From positions 22,767,099 through 22,831,098 of the forward strand of contig CM033728.1 in assembly GCA_019671005.1 (NCBI GenBank): a stretch of DNA of 64,000 nucleotides, given 5' to 3'. The translations under genes were made by a program, and so were the position numbers. The DNA comes from Hibiscus mutabilis (Eukaryota; Streptophyta; Magnoliopsida; Malvales; Malvaceae). The notes under the pieces are model-generated. The model ran no database searches, was not told the DNA's origin, and saw nothing but the letters and a program-made list of their open reading frames with translations. Positions 10,882 to 23,051 of this stretch are shown here, piece after piece. Every line of letters starts with the position of its first letter. The first letter of the stretch is position 1.

Positions 10882-13800
10882 CGCCCCAATTTTAGGGCTT
10901 AGCAGTTTGGTGGTTTATTAGACGGTCCGGTGGACCGAAGTAAAGATTCGAGTCATTTTCGGGATCGTATATTTTTGGTGTTGGAAAATTATGGAAAAAT
11001 GCTCTAAAATCATTATTAATTATATATTTAATAATGGTGATATCAATTTTGTAAAACAAGTTTTGGAAGATGGACATTTTGGTTAGTGACCAAAATGAAA
11101 GTTTTGAAAATTGTGATTTCCTAGTGACTAAAATAAAATGGTCAAATACTTAGAATCTTTAAGGAGCTATTTTACCAATTGGTTTCTGAAGGTTTCTCTC
11201 TTAATTGGAGATATTTTAACATGTGTTTTAATTATTGATTAAAGAGGATTTTTGTTAAAAGTTAGTTATTACTTTCCAAAACAAAAATCACGTCATTTTC
11301 TCTCAACTTTTTCTCTCCATTCTCTCCTCATCCAAACACTCAGTTTTTCATCAAATTTCCAATGGTGAGGTGGTTTTTAACTTGATTTTATTGTTTCAAA
11401 TTTATTTATAAATATTGGTTACACAAAATCTTACAATAATCTTGTGTTTTCTTAGCTTTTCACAAATCATTGAGGGAGAAACTTCACAATATGGGTAAGG
11501 TCTGAGATCTCCTCTATTGTATGGTTCTTTACTGAAATTCCCAAGCATTTGATCCTTGTTTTTGTGTTTCTAATCTGATTTTGATGATTTTCTAATGTTT
11601 AATTGAGTTATTTGGGGAAATGAGTTAATTCACGGATTGGATCTGATTTCCAGTAATTAAGGATGCTTTGATTTATATTTTGGGGGTTAATAATGTTGAT
11701 AAGTAATTTTTATCAATGGAATCCCGAAACTTAAGAATCTCTATTTGTTTAGGTTGTTAGTTTTGAGGTTTTGTGGTGTTTCTATGGTTGTAAGGTTGAT
11801 GGAGGTGGTAGGTTGTTTAGGATCTATTTTTAGATGTGTTTTGATGTTGAAAGTGATGCTAGATTGATAGATGTTGGCTGGGTTGTGAATCAAAGTATGT
11901 TGGTTATGTTTTCGGTTGTTGTGGATGGTTAATTGTGAAGGTTTTGTGGAAATCTGAGAAGGATTGTAGTTGATGTGTTTAGAATGCATTATGATGCATT
12001 AATCCTATGTTGTTTTGTGGTAAAAATAGGGGAGGTTGATCCGGAGTTTATTGGAGAAGCGTTGGAGGCTTCGGATACTTGATTTTGCGTCGGCAAATCG
12101 AGGTTTTGCATATTGGTGAGTGAAAATGTGGTTTAAAGCATTTTGATGTTTTGGAACAGAGTTTTGGGAGTTAAAGTAGAGCTCGAAACGCTTACCTAGA
12201 CTTGGAAGTAAGTATAAAGTGGTTTTACTCTCTCGGTCGTTCATGTACCTACTATTTAAGCATGTTTTAAAGTATTCGATATACTGTTTTTGAGCATGTT
12301 TTGCTGAAGGGTGCACATGGTAAGTGATCCTTGTAAGTATGTTTTATACATGTGGTTTAAAGCATGGTTGTTGCTTTGGAAAAGTGTTTTGGTTAATGCT
12401 TCTTTAAAACAGTGAGGTAAATGTTAAAATGGTTAATTATATTGGCAAGTGGTGTGGTTTTAAAATTGTTATCGGATATAGTTGGCCGACCATAGGATTG
12501 AGTGCACTGTAAATAAGTTGCCTTGGATGCTGAGGGGTTTATACGACGTATCGAATACTCCATCCAAGTACCCTAACGGTTGAGGGGTTATATGGTACCG
12601 AAAACTCTCGTTAGTGGGTTAAGCATCTAACCGATGAAAGGGGTGGGTGTCCCTGTGGGTTGTTAATGTACCCAGTTGTTAATGTACCATGATGTGATTG
12701 TATCGCTATTCCAGTTGAGATGGCTTGAAGTGTTGGGTTAACACTTGTTGAATCCGTGTATTCGATGAACTCTTTTGTTATTGGACTTGTTTAAGATCAC
12801 TTGTAAGCCAATATAATTCTTAATGTATCATTGAAATGTTTTATGTTGTATAATGTGATTTATACATGTTTCTCCTTGAGCTTTGCATTTGGTAGTAATG
12901 CATGGGAAGGCTTAAGTAGAGGGTTAGCAATGTGACTTGCTATTGATTAATTATACATGTAGCATATGGTTTAATATGTTGGTTTTAATGATGTAAAGTG
13001 CATGTTTTTAAAAGGGCATAATGTTTTAAAAAGATGATGTTGTGTAAATGGATTCAAATGCATTGATGGTGTTTTGTTCTGAGCATTCCTCACTAAGCCT
13101 TGTGTGATTACGCTCCTTTTGTCCATCAATGCAAAGAATTAAAGTCACAGAAGCAGCAAAAAGCAATGAGATATTGGCAAGACTTGTTTCCAACGTATGT
13201 TAGAGGCTAGACCATAATGAATAAGGGCAATGGGGTACTTTTTGTGTTTTGGGAGATGTTTTGTAGAACTCCCTGTTTGAGAATGTTTCTTTAGTTGCTC
13301 TCGGGTTGTAAGTGGCCTTTAAAAGATTGATTTTGGTGCTGGTTTGTCTTTTGGTATGTTGTTGGGATGCAAAATTAGGAAGCACGCCTATAGATTTCCT
13401 TTTGATGCATGAAGCCTTGTTGAGTTGTTAGATTTGGGAAGCTTGAATACCTGTGATATGTTTGGCATGTTGGTGTTGTGTCTTGAGCATGTAGGAATGG
13501 TTTGAGTATGCTTTTGAATTGAAAAACCAGCCGAATGTGACATTTCAGGTCTAGGCGTACCGATAAAGCGGGGGACCGTATCGGTACGACTAGACATTTC
13601 CAGGCTTGTAGGATCGGTACAGGTCTTTTGCATTTCGATACGCCTAGGAAAATTTGGCCTGGCGTACCGATACGGGTATGAGTGTTTCGGTACGTGTTTT
13701 AGCCTCTGGAATTCTCTTTTTCAACTTGAACCCGTGTACCAGAACACCTGAAGAGACGTATCGGTACGGTTAGTAATATTTTAAAAGTTACGTATTTCAG

Positions 13801-14308
13801 TTAGGCGTATCGATATGATATGGTAGTGTACCAAAAAGGGGTGTTTCAAACCGTATCGATACGGGCTTATTTGTATCAGTATGGATGGCTATTATTTCTG
13901 TCAATGTCACTTTGAGTAGTTTTGTTATCTTTACAATTTAATCCCTGAATCTTGTTAATGCAATTGATTGTGATTGAATGGTTAGATTGAGCTGAAATGT
14001 GAGATTTTCATGGAACCTGATTAATTAAAGGTTGGTAGCATAAAAGTGGGTTTTTAACCCGTAACTCTGTCCAATTGCAATTTGGCCCCTAATTTACAAA
14101 CGAGATCAATTGGATGTCAAAATGATGCCCGATTGTGTTGGAGTTGCACCTGATGTCTGCATGAACATGTAGGGTTAATAATTGGCATCTAGATAAGATA
14201 AAAGGAAAAATGGACCGGGTTTAGTTGTATCTCTTCGGTTTGCTACGGCAAACCTAATGTAGCCTTCTTGGTTCGGTTGGGCATCTAGGCCGGGTTAAGG
14301 GGGTTACA
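10877..14308 (+). repeat. 3' LTR of element A1
   Basis: It starts TGTAACGCCCC and ends GGGGGTTACA, followed directly by the TCAAT duplication (14309-14313). At 3432 bases it is longer than the 5' copy, keeping segments the 5' LTR has lost. The CTCACTAAG...GATTACG motif is at 13090-13113 and a decamer cluster is at 13550-13880. No gene is present. Confidence 0.92.
13550..13880. repeat. Cluster of GTAYCGRTAC-like decamers (A1 3' LTR)
   Basis: This corresponds to the cluster at 5325-5660. The motifs here are better preserved (for example CGTATCGGTACG, CGTACCGATACG and CGTATCGATACG), so several of the 5' copies have decayed at the central CG. Confidence 0.78.
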
Positions 14309-14313
14309 TCAAT
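14309..14313. repeat. Target site duplication of element A1, right copy (TCAAT)
   Basis: Identical to 2777-2781. Confidence 0.88.
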
Positions 14314-16603
14314 CCTTAAAATTTGAATACTTTACAAGTTAGTCACTAGTTTTTCAATCCAAGATCGTATTTAGTAAGCCCTTGATCTTAGCTTCTCTTT
14401 GGTAATGATTTCATTATATTCGAAGTACACATGTTCACGAACCCTAATCCTTAAATTTAGGATTTTTTGAAATTGATAATCAATATATGAAATTAAGACA
14501 ATTACAAGCTTCATGGTAATTTTCCATGGATTTTAGGGCTTTCGAGGATCAAAGCCTAATCTCTCCGTTAGGGATTTCATGTCAATTAAAGATTATTTGT
14601 TATGATGCATATTGATGGAATCCTATGTTTATTCATGATTAGACCAAGTTCTGGTTATGAAATCCCTATATTGGTAAATGGATGCTAAGAGAGTTCTAGC
14701 TTGGTTTAACAAATTGTAAAGCTTCGGTATGTCGATGAGTGTAGTTACGGATCGTGATGACATGGTGTTATCTCAGTTTTTTGTTTACACATAAATTGTA
14801 TTACTTTGTTGTATATGGTGGTGGAATGTATGAAGCTCACATAGAGCAAGCTTTGGCGGCATTCATGATAAAGTAAGTTAAGTTTGGTAAGTCTATTTAT
14901 GGTTCAAGAATGCTACATGATGATATACACATGATAAAACATGATATGATATGCTATGAAGATAAGTTGGTGGCTTGATTATGTATGAACATATAAAGTA
15001 TGACCATGGATTTGAATGACTAATATGATAATAATTATGAACCCTTTGGGCACTAATGAACTTTGGATACAATCGGCATGTCATAGAATCCAATTGAGCT
15101 ATGTATGAGATCATGGGACTTTGGTCTAACTATCACGGGACCTCAGTCCACGAGTTTCAGCCTAGTTATAACAAGGTGATTATGATGGTGAATTCGCGTA
15201 TCTATTATTTACTAGGATCCAAGGAGGAAAGATGAACTAAAACTAATTGTTCATGATTTATACATATACATGAAAACATGTTTATGCATTGTTATTAGAT
15301 TAGCATGATATTTCATGGAACTTATATGAAACATGTGCTATTACAATATTCTTAATCTTTTGGTGCCACCTTTAGTTATGTTAATATTAAATTTATGTAA
15401 TTCATCTTATATGTTATTTTATAGAAATTAAGGATACTACCTCACTAAGCTCTGAGCTTACCATGACTCCTTGCATGAATTTTAGGTCCTAAGTTCTCGT
15501 AAATGTTTGGAATCGTATCTAGCGGTTGCAGGTCACACTCAAGGTATTAAGTAAGTTTTCTTGTCAAACTCCTAGACGGTGGCATATAACAAAGCATATC
15601 ACTTTGCATTGTGATGAACATGGTTTCGATTAAAAATATGACATGATTAGATGAAAAGTGATGGATTTGACTTATGGTATTATGTTATGATTAAATAATT
15701 AGTCTTGAAATTAAGTTAAGCAAGAAGTGGTGTTATGCTTTACGATTAAGAAATTGAAATGCATGAAAATGTTTAGGCATGGTTATGTTATGATATCATG
15801 TCATGCTATGTAGTCCATATGATAAATACAAGTATGAGTAAGTTAATACATGGAAATTAAGTGTGTGATAAGTTTGGTGATGCATGGAACCTATGCCATA
15901 TGATTTTATGCAAACATGATTCATGAATTGGCCCTAATGGAACTTAAATGGCTAAATCAAGTAAATGTATGCTAAAATGTACATGGGCATGATATATGGT
16001 TAATTCAACATGTTAGAAATATGGTGCATGAGTTTGAACTAGTTTGGACATGATTCGGTTAAGTTTCGAATTAAAAAGGCTAGTGACCATTTGGTACAAA
16101 GCGTACCGGTATGGCCAGGGCAAAAGTGACCATTCGGTACAAAGCGTACCGGTAAGGTTGACTGTATCAGCACCGAAATTGATCACTGGAATTTTTTTGT
16201 TCATGGTGTATCGGTACGGTACAACAACGTATCGATACGGGCCCTCGTACCGGTACCAAAAATGGTTACTGGAATTAGAGAAATTGCAAGCGTACCGGTA
16301 CGGCCCCCATGAGTACCGGCACGAAAAGGCAGTTAAAAACAGTTAGGAACCATAAATCATATTTCAAACCTCGCATTCTAGTCTTAATTCCTCGACTTGT
16401 TAATTGCATGAGTTTTAGACCTCCAAATGGGTTGAAAATTTACAGGTAAGTATAGTAGGGCATGAATTTCATGTATGTGGCTTTGAATTCAGGAAATTTC
16501 TTAATTTTTTCAAAAGTACAGTTTAGTCCCTAAACATCAAATTCTTTGTAAAATGACCCCTAATCATGAAATCGGGAATTGATATAATCTAACATGATTA
16601 TTT
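14314..16603 (+). mobile_element. Continuation of family D LTR
   Basis: Non-coding, A/T-rich sequence between the right duplication of A1 and the left end of the family B solo LTR. A CTCACTAAGCTCTGAGCTTA motif at 15451-15470 is the family D version of the motif seen in the A LTRs. The open frame at 16044-16346 is only the translation of the decamer cluster. Nothing else was recognised. Confidence 0.5.
16085..16330. repeat. Cluster of GTACCGGTAC-like decamers (family D LTR)
   Basis: About ten copies of GTACCGGTA, GTACCGGTAC and GTATCGATAC variants lie within 245 bases. One segment (CATTCGGTACAAAGCGTACCGGTA) is present twice, about 45 bases apart. Confidence 0.72.
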
Positions 16604-19074
16604 TGTAATACCCCAAAATTTACAGTACTGTTTAAGGGTCATTTAGTGACCAAAATGACAAAAATGCAAAAGTTAGGATTTTCTCAATTATGGACTGTAA
16701 AAAAGACAATTTTAAGGTTTTAAGGTGTCATGTGATAGAGAGCGAGTAAAATAGGGTACTCGCTAAATTTGGTTAAAATCCAAGAAAAATTGGAATGGGA
16801 TTTCAAGGTTAAAGTTTAGTGACCAAAATGATAAGTTTTCAAAACTTGTATCATGCAAGTTGAAAAATGAAAAGTTAAAGGACCAAAGTTGTAATTACTA
16901 AAAAGTTAGGAGTTTTTATCTGATAAATAGATAGAGGATCTAAGGATGTGAATCGAATGTGGAATTATTGGTTCGATATGATATTTCGATTATTGGGAAA
17001 ATCCAGTTAAAGTTTAACTAGAATTCGGATACCTGGATCGAACTGGAAAATTATGAAATTTTGCCATATGATGGAGAAAGGTTATAAAAGTCATTTCCAA
17101 GTGTTGGCAATATTTTTAGTTTGATTCAAGATGAATCCTTCATTTTATTTCTGAGTAAAGGATTATTTATCGGTATATTGGATCAAATGGAAATTTTGGA
17201 GACTGATCCAAAAGACATGGAAAAATTCATAAAATATTATTTTATGAATATTTTATTGTATTTGGTTAGATTCCAACTAGATTTAGTTGAATTTTTACAA
17301 GAATGGCAAACTAGTAAATGACCCCAACGGCAATTTTGAAATAATTAAAAAGTTATAAGGACAATTTTGGGAAAAGGAAATGGGAGATTTAATCTTGGCC
17401 CTTGATTGATGATAAGATCAATCTCAACCATTGGATTAAAATGGCATTTTAGTAATTTCACTATCTAAATGAATTTAAAATTCATTTATACAAGACAAGT
17501 GGCCAAATTGGATGAAAAATAAAAGATTAAGACCATTCTTCATCCTTAAATTTCGAAATATGAGGGGGGGAAAGAAAGAAAAATGGAGAAAAATTTTCCA
17601 AGTTTGATTCAAGCCCCAAAACTCGATTTTCAAGTAATCTCATCAACAACAAAGTTGTTCTACTCTTCAAGCTCTATCTTTTGATATCAATTATTCATGG
17701 AATCCATGCTTGATTGATGAGAAATTACATGATAAAAAAATTAGGGTTTATGGATCAAATTGGGCCTTTTGAGATTTTATGATTCCATGATTGAATTCAA
17801 GTTGAAATCAAGTTAGTATGATGTTAAAATCATGATATTGAGTTGGGATTTAAGTTATACATGTTTTGATTATTATGAAGATGATTAGGGTTTATGGATT
17901 AAAGTTTAATTTAGGGTTTGTGATGTTGAATTAATGATTTAGTAAGCTTGATTTGTTGTTTGGAAGCAAGACCCTAAGTTAATTTGATAGGGACCAATTC
18001 GGCAATCTTAAAAGTTAGAGGACCAAATCTGAATTTGTATGGAATTGGTGTGTATTTATGTTATTAAGGATGTTGGAGATGTGAAATTGATGTTAGAATG
18101 CTATACTAATGTTAAATTGAATTAGTGACCATTCAGCAATTTTGAAGAATTTAGGGACTTGATTGTTAAGCTTGTATTTGAAGAATATTATGTCGGAAAA
18201 TTAAGTCAAGTGATTTGAATGTTGATTTTGAAGCTTAAATCAACATTTGGGACTATTATGAATATTCGGCTACTTTAGGGACCAAAGTGAAATTTTTTTA
18301 AAGTTTGGGTCCTAAAGTGTAAAGGATGAAAAATATAAAGACTAAACTTAAAATTTATGGTTGGAAGCTTAAAAGAGTCTTTAGATACCAAAATAGGTAA
18401 TTTGGGAAAAGTTTAAGATTTATGGAAAAATGTGAAGAAATATGAATCGAATATAGAAAGCTTTACCGGATCAAATTTATATTTAATGGATAGTTATTTT
18501 ATTTACTTTCCATTATAGTATATGGAATAAATATGTACTAACATATACTTGAAATAGTATATGTTATTTTAATGTAGATTCTGATATAAATCGAGGTCGT
18601 ATCAGTAAAAAAAGAAAAGAAAAAGATCGGAAGTGATATTGAATAGTAAAGGCAACCTCATTACAAGGCTAAGGTGAGTGCATACATGTTTTTAAATGTA
18701 TGTTTATTAACATACTAAAGGGAGATTTGCGATAAGTCACCCAAAAAGGTAAAGAATTTTTATAAACAACATAATATGTTTTTGGCATGATACTTTATTT
18801 TACTGATTTAAAGATTGTGACATATTTTATGACCACATATGGTTTATAGCATGATATATATAAGAAAAAGTTATTTGATACAGTTTTTATTTATGGCAGT
18901 ACACCATGATAGTTATAGAGCATATTGGAGTATGAACTGCTCTAATATGATATGTTTTACATGATATGAATTATATATAGGTTGCTTGCCATTTTGCAGG
19001 AATTGACTTTAAAGTTACCCTTGGTAGTATAATATTGAGTTGGACAATATAGTGGTATACCATAAGAGTCACAC

Positions 19075-19170
19075 TGTATCTGACACTTCATTGTGTCGAC
19101 AGCATGCGGCGTCAATAGTTTGCAACACTTCATTGTGTCGATATGTTCCTGATACTTCATTGTGTAGATA
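19075..19170. repeat. Short degenerate repeats CACTTCATTGTGTCGAYATG in the B solo LTR
   Basis: Three units of about 20-30 bases built around ACTTCATTGTGT(C/T)GA. The same block is present with four to five units in the other B LTRs (27165-27310, 35505-35645, 41015-41155 and, garbled, 32690-32830). Confidence 0.65.
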
Positions 19171-19254
19171 GAAAGGATAGTACTAAAATGTACACGACTC
19201 GTATATTAGTCACTTGATATTTACCTTGGACTATATGATTTCACATGATAACTG

Positions 19255-19380
19255 TATAATTATATAGTACAGATATATGACTTTACAGTACAGGTACATG
19301 ATTTTACAGTACAGGTACCTGACCTTACAATATAGAATTATTACAGTACAGTTACATGACTTTACAATACAGAAATTCCT
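19255..19380. repeat. Extra minisatellite-like block in the B solo LTR
   Basis: Units of about 20-25 bases of the form ACAGTACAGGTACATGATTTT recur about five times with small changes. The other B LTRs in the window lack this block at the equivalent place (for example near 27400), so it expanded here or was lost there. Confidence 0.6.
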
Positions 19381-20165
19381 GCATTACATATCATATGGTT
19401 TAAAGACTATCATGTTTTTGAAAAGTATCATGCATTAGAAAGTATTTTATATATGTTCTCATCTTATGCCTCACTGAAATATACTCAGCGTGTAATTATG
19501 TTATACACGCAGGTAATTGAGATTAGTAGATGACAACTTTTGCATCATCATTATGGATAGAAGATATTCGACAAGTATTTCGGTAATCATGACATTCGTA
19601 TTTTTTATATATGTTTAATAGTGGCATGTACTATATAAACCGATTTATTTTATTAAAGTACCTCAACTAGGTCAGTAAATATTTTATAAATCTTTTATAG
19701 ACGGTAAGTATGTTTACAATTTAATTATTATATGACCTGATTTGACATATCCTATATGAGGCTAGACCCGAATAATTTTAAATAGAATCATTTTTAATAA
19801 AATGATTTGTCTTAATATGACTGTATTATTTATGTAAAAAGTTTTATTATCGGATTTAGAGTTAATATTTTTTTATTTCTGATTTGATTAAAGTTAAGCG
19901 TGTTTGAGCTAAGGAAATTTCAAGATGGGTAACCACTGGGAAGTTTCCAAAAAAATTTAAATTACCCTGGTTTTTTTATTAAAATATTGTTTTAAAAAGT
20001 AGTGACATTTTCGACTCGTGTCTAGTATACATTCACGAGAAGGGGTGTTACATATTTGTGTAACATGAATGTCAAGAAACACGTGTATGCTTTATGATCA
20101 CATGAATATTGTATGAATTATGGAATTTAATGCGGATCTCTTCTAGACATGGTAGGGGTGTTAGA

Positions 20166-20700
20166 TGAATGGTCCAGACTAACGCTCTATTGCTCCTATT
20201 TAGGACTTCAACAATATCTGCATCTACTACAATTACCGATTTGGTATGAACATGATCATTGCCATCTTAGCTTGTCTTCACATCTTTATTAGTTTTCCAC
20301 CGCCAGACGAAATCCCTCGAGTCACATTGTGAAAATGATACCCTCACCTTCGATCTATGCACCCAAGATCTATGGAGGCTTTCAAATGCTCGTCTCGCAT
20401 TACGTTCGCAATTCATTCTTACGAAGCCGAATCGAGAGCCTCCCCTGGCCGTTTTGGTTGGAATAAAAGCATCTAAAACAATCCCATGACGATCAAACAC
20501 CTACCATAGACCCTTCCAGTGTAACAATGACGAAAGATTGGCTGCAAACAGGGTCCAGCACCGCCGACAGCCCTCCCGTTCAAACTGTCCTCTTGCAATT
20601 TTTTCAAACCAAAAACAAACACTTGGTGTGCTGTAAACAAGATACAAAAGGTTTAAAAATAATACCCAATAAAATTGCTCCAAACACCACTTCTGAATAA
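20166..20700 (-). pseudogene. LINE ORF1 remnant, upstream part with RRM domain
   Basis: The minus-strand frame from 20500 to 20267 gives an RNA recognition motif typical of plant LINE ORF1: 'FDRHGIVLDAFIPTK', 'GGSRFGFVRMNCE' and 'RSWVHRSKVRVSFSQ'. The start of the same domain ('LFAANLSSLLHWKGLW') is just upstream in the 20683-20501 frame, so a stop or small frame change separates them. Downstream (20266-20166) the frame is decayed and ends at the family D insertion. The ORF continues at 774-1 with the linker and DUF4283-like domain in the same orientation. RRM followed by DUF4283 is the usual domain order. Confidence 0.75.
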
Positions 20701-21163
20701 ACCAAATACAAAAAATTTGTTTGATTAATGTTTATACTAAAAATAGTCTAAAATATCAATATACCAAAAAATTTAAGCAGGCCCACCCAAAGAATGGCTC
20801 AGTCCCTAAATGGATGAGATATGATTTTTTTTTTAACAATGGCAATTGGATTTTAATATAAAACAATAGAATTACCAAAAATGAGAAAAATGAGGACTAA
20901 ATTCACCAAAAAAATAACTCAAAAAATATAAAATCCAAAGGTGCAAAGAACGTAATCCCTTGATATTGACATACATCATCAAAGAACCAAAAATCTTCAT
21001 GAATCTCCTTATCTCTATCTAAATGAAACACTTTACGAAGTGAAAAAGGAGTGATGAGTGAACCAAACTATCAGCTAGATTACTACGCTACACAGTTGTG
21101 ATTTAATCGACAAATAACTATCAAATGAGATCAAACTTTCTATGATTGCCAATAAATTCAAAT
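20701..21163. other. No recognisable feature
   Basis: A/T-rich sequence between the two LINE remnants, which face away from each other. No domain, clear repeat or RNA gene is seen. It could hold the 5' untranslated parts of one or both LINEs. Confidence 0.4.
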
Positions 21164-21267
21164 AAGAAGTTGGCGGAGCTATGGGGATCCTTTGAAGCTC
21201 TCGGTGTTGTTGGAACCTTTTGACGTTCAAGAAGTTGGCGGAGCTATGGGGATCCTTTGAAGCTCTC
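21164..21267 (+). repeat. 39-bp direct duplication within a LINE remnant
   Basis: Thirty-nine identical bases occur at 21164-21202 and 21229-21267, separated by 26 unrelated bases. They encode the 'KKLAELWGSFEAL' segment of the DUF4283-like region, so a 65-base local tandem duplication is likely. Confidence 0.85.
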
Positions 21268-22525
21268 TGTGAAAATGCAAATCGTTCAATGGATTGTGAG
21301 AAGTTGACTATTTTAATTTTAACAAGTCCCGCAAAGAAAATCAATGAAACAATAGAAATTGACGTGGGCTGTTGTATTCACAATGTTAGGGTGAGGGAGG
21401 CTGGTTTTTTAGACAACTTCGCTGATACATCGGGTGGAGGAGTGTTCACGGAGAAGGAAGGGTTTCCTGGCCCAAGAATCAGTGAGAGTCTCTCTGACTC
21501 TTCGTCGCAATCTAAATAGTTCCAGTCCCTGGACGTTGAGATAGAAAGCAAATTCAAATCAGAGGATGAAGCATTAAATGCTATCCTTATTGGGAAGGAT
21601 CACAATGATGAAAGCTGCTCTATGGAGGTGGAAATTAGCCGACATCTAGGGGAAGGTGCTGTAAAAGGTAGTGCATAACTTAAAAATAAAGACATTAGTA
21701 CCGGTGAGCTGTCTTCTGGGAATGGTAAAACTGGTGTGTGTCAAGAAGAGTCAAAATATTTGTGTTGGGCCAGTTGAAAAGGAGATTGGACCAGATGAGG
21801 TGGTAAATAATGAAGAGGAGGTTTGGTTGTTGGGGGAATCACACAAATCAACTTGTCGACCTTTGGAAGATATACAACATATGGGCGTACAATCCTTGGA
21901 AGGCTCTAATGATATTTTGGTATCCTCTAGGCCTAGTGGAAAAAGGTCCTATTGGGAGAACTCTGTGGATATTGAGGATGAACTGGTTGTGGAAATGGTG
22001 GCTGAGCAACAGGTTTTTGGGTCTGACGATAAGTTGTTATCATGGGCTGAATAAGTCGATAGTTTAAATGGCTCTTTAACAAAAGGTCCTGAAAATGTAA
22101 AGCGGAGTGGTGAAGAAGAGTTTCCAGTGAAAGTAGTATTAGTGGCAGCGGAAGAATCCATGACCGAGTTGCATGAGTTTCAAAATGACTCCAAACTTGG
22201 GAAAGGGAAAAAATACGGTTCATTGCTTATGTTTCGGGATCAAGCTTTGTCGGTGGCCGAGAAGAATAAAAGAGACCGAGCTGAAAAAAGATCCAAAAAG
22301 AAAGGGAAGAAGTCGGTCATATCGTAAGTTGAAGGAAGATCTCTTTCCGACTCTGACATGCATGCAAGATAGGAGATTTAGACTAGAGAGGCAAGGAAGG
22401 CTCTAAAGCTGGGAAAAAAACTCGGTATCCAGATTCAAGGCAATGAGGAAGAGGTGGTCAGAGAACTAGAAATGCTGGAGGCAACTGATCAGTTAAAGAA
22501 ACAATTCTAAGTGTTCTAAGGTTTG
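21164..22525 (+). pseudogene. Second LINE ORF1 remnant (DUF4283 C-part to basic tail)
   Basis: The frame 21220-21519 gives 'LAELWGSFEALCENANRSMDC', 'KLTILILTS' and 'EIDVGCCIHNVRVREAGF', the second half of the DUF4283-like domain of LINE ORF1. An acidic, Ser/Glu-rich linker follows in fragments (21671-22054). The end is the family-typical basic tail: 'KYGSLLMFRDQALS', 'KKRSKKKGKK'-like Lys runs (22127-22327), then, after a frame change, pieces equivalent to 'SLSDSD' and 'ALKLGKKLG' with 'GNEEEVVRELEMLEATDQL' up to about 22508. The N-terminal RRM is absent and the frames are broken. The orientation is opposite to the first LINE. Confidence 0.72.
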
Positions 22526-22869
22526 GCCTCGGTGGGTAATTAGCTTTCGGCGAGGAGGAACGTGTTTTGTCTACATAGGGTCGGTTGGTATATCTTTTTG
22601 AATTAAGATGGAGGAAAGCTTCTGCAAGGAGAGGTTTATTTTTCCGTCTGGAAAGTGGTCACCTGGAGGTACGGAGTTGGTTCTTGAATATGTATATGCA
22701 TCATGCAAAAATCAAGAATAACTTGCACTTTGGGAAGAATTGTTTACCAGGAGAGGGTCCGCTCATTCGAACTGGATAGTTGGGGGATTTTATTGCTGAT
22801 CGATCAGAAGCGAGAGAAGTAGTGGCGTGAGCCCTTTATTAGGTTAGTAGAACTTAACTCGTTTATGGA
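22526..22869 (+). other. Possible LINE continuation, not resolved
   Basis: This follows the ORF1 tail, where ORF2 (endonuclease-RT) would begin in an intact LINE. No endonuclease or RT motif could be recognised; the 64-codon frame at 22585-22779 has no known domain. The LINE is probably truncated here. Confidence 0.35.
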
Positions 22870-23051
22870 CAGGGACGGACCTATGGTAATGAGGCAGCCG
22901 GCAGTTCTACTATATTTTATATATTTCTTTTGTATTTTCTATTGATAATCTAATTCTACGCCTCTAAACTCTTGTAATTTTGCACCCCTACATTTCTAAT
23001 ATAACTTCTTGATAGTTTGTACCTTTACATGAAATCTTGGGTCCGTCTATA
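22870..23051. mobile_element. hAT-like MITE with 8-bp target duplication
   Basis: A 182-base element beginning CAGGGACGGACCTA and ending GGGTCCGTCTATA. The ends are imperfect inverted repeats sharing GACGGACC. The flanks carry identical octamers TTTATGGA (22862-22869 and 23052-23059), the duplication length made by hAT transposases. It has no coding capacity. The interior (runs such as CCTCTAAACTC and GCACCCCTACATTT) resembles common plant non-autonomous elements of this kind. Confidence 0.75.

Larger units (their letters stand above)
2782..14308 (+). mobile_element. Full-length Ty3/gypsy chromovirus element A1 (Tekay/Del-like)
   Basis: The element has two LTRs (2782-6079 and 10877-14308), a tRNA-Met type primer site, gag, protease, reverse transcriptase, RNase H, integrase and a C-terminal chromodomain in that order, and a purine tract before the 3' LTR. 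It is flanked by a perfect TCAAT duplication. The order PR-RT-RH-IN plus chromodomain is diagnostic of chromoviruses; the long LTRs and the GGGGACGAAACTT stretch before the purine tract suggest the Tekay/Del branch. Many in-frame stops and at least three frame changes make it unable to code for its own proteins. It is nested in the family D LTR. The LTRs differ by scattered substitutions and by indels of about 30, 60 and 125 bases, so the insertion is not recent. Confidence 0.93.
16604..20052 (+). mobile_element. Solo LTR of family B
   Basis: It starts TGTAATACCCC and ends GGGTGTTACA. Identical pentamers TATTT lie on both sides (16599-16603 and 20053-20057). It aligns along its whole length with the LTRs of the tandem element at 24675-41705 and has no internal coding region. 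A solo LTR arises by recombination between the two LTRs of a full element. Relative to the other B LTRs it carries an extra repeat block at 19255-19380. Short frames such as 17121-17321 recur in every B LTR only because the DNA is repeated. Confidence 0.9.
775..20165 (+). mobile_element. Old solo LTR (family D) carrying three nested insertions
   Basis: The outer edges look like LTR ends of the Tekay-like type: a TATAACACCCTAAA start at 775 and a GGTAGGGGTGTTAGA end at 20165. The flanking pentamers TAAAT (770-774) and TGAAT (20166-20170) could be a target duplication with one mismatch. With the nested insertions removed, the remaining pieces (775-about 1329, about 2700-2781, 14314-16603, 20058-20165) add up to roughly 3 kb, the length of the other LTRs here. 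They are non-coding, A/T rich and contain a CTCACTAAG...CTTA motif near 15451 and a GTACCGGTAC cluster at 16085-16330. No internal gag-pol is left, so a solo LTR is inferred. The ends are degenerate and the call is moderate. Confidence 0.5.

Noticed and set aside
22585..22779. 64-codon frame as the start of LINE ORF2
   Set aside because: No endonuclease motif could be recognised; left as unresolved LINE-adjacent sequence.
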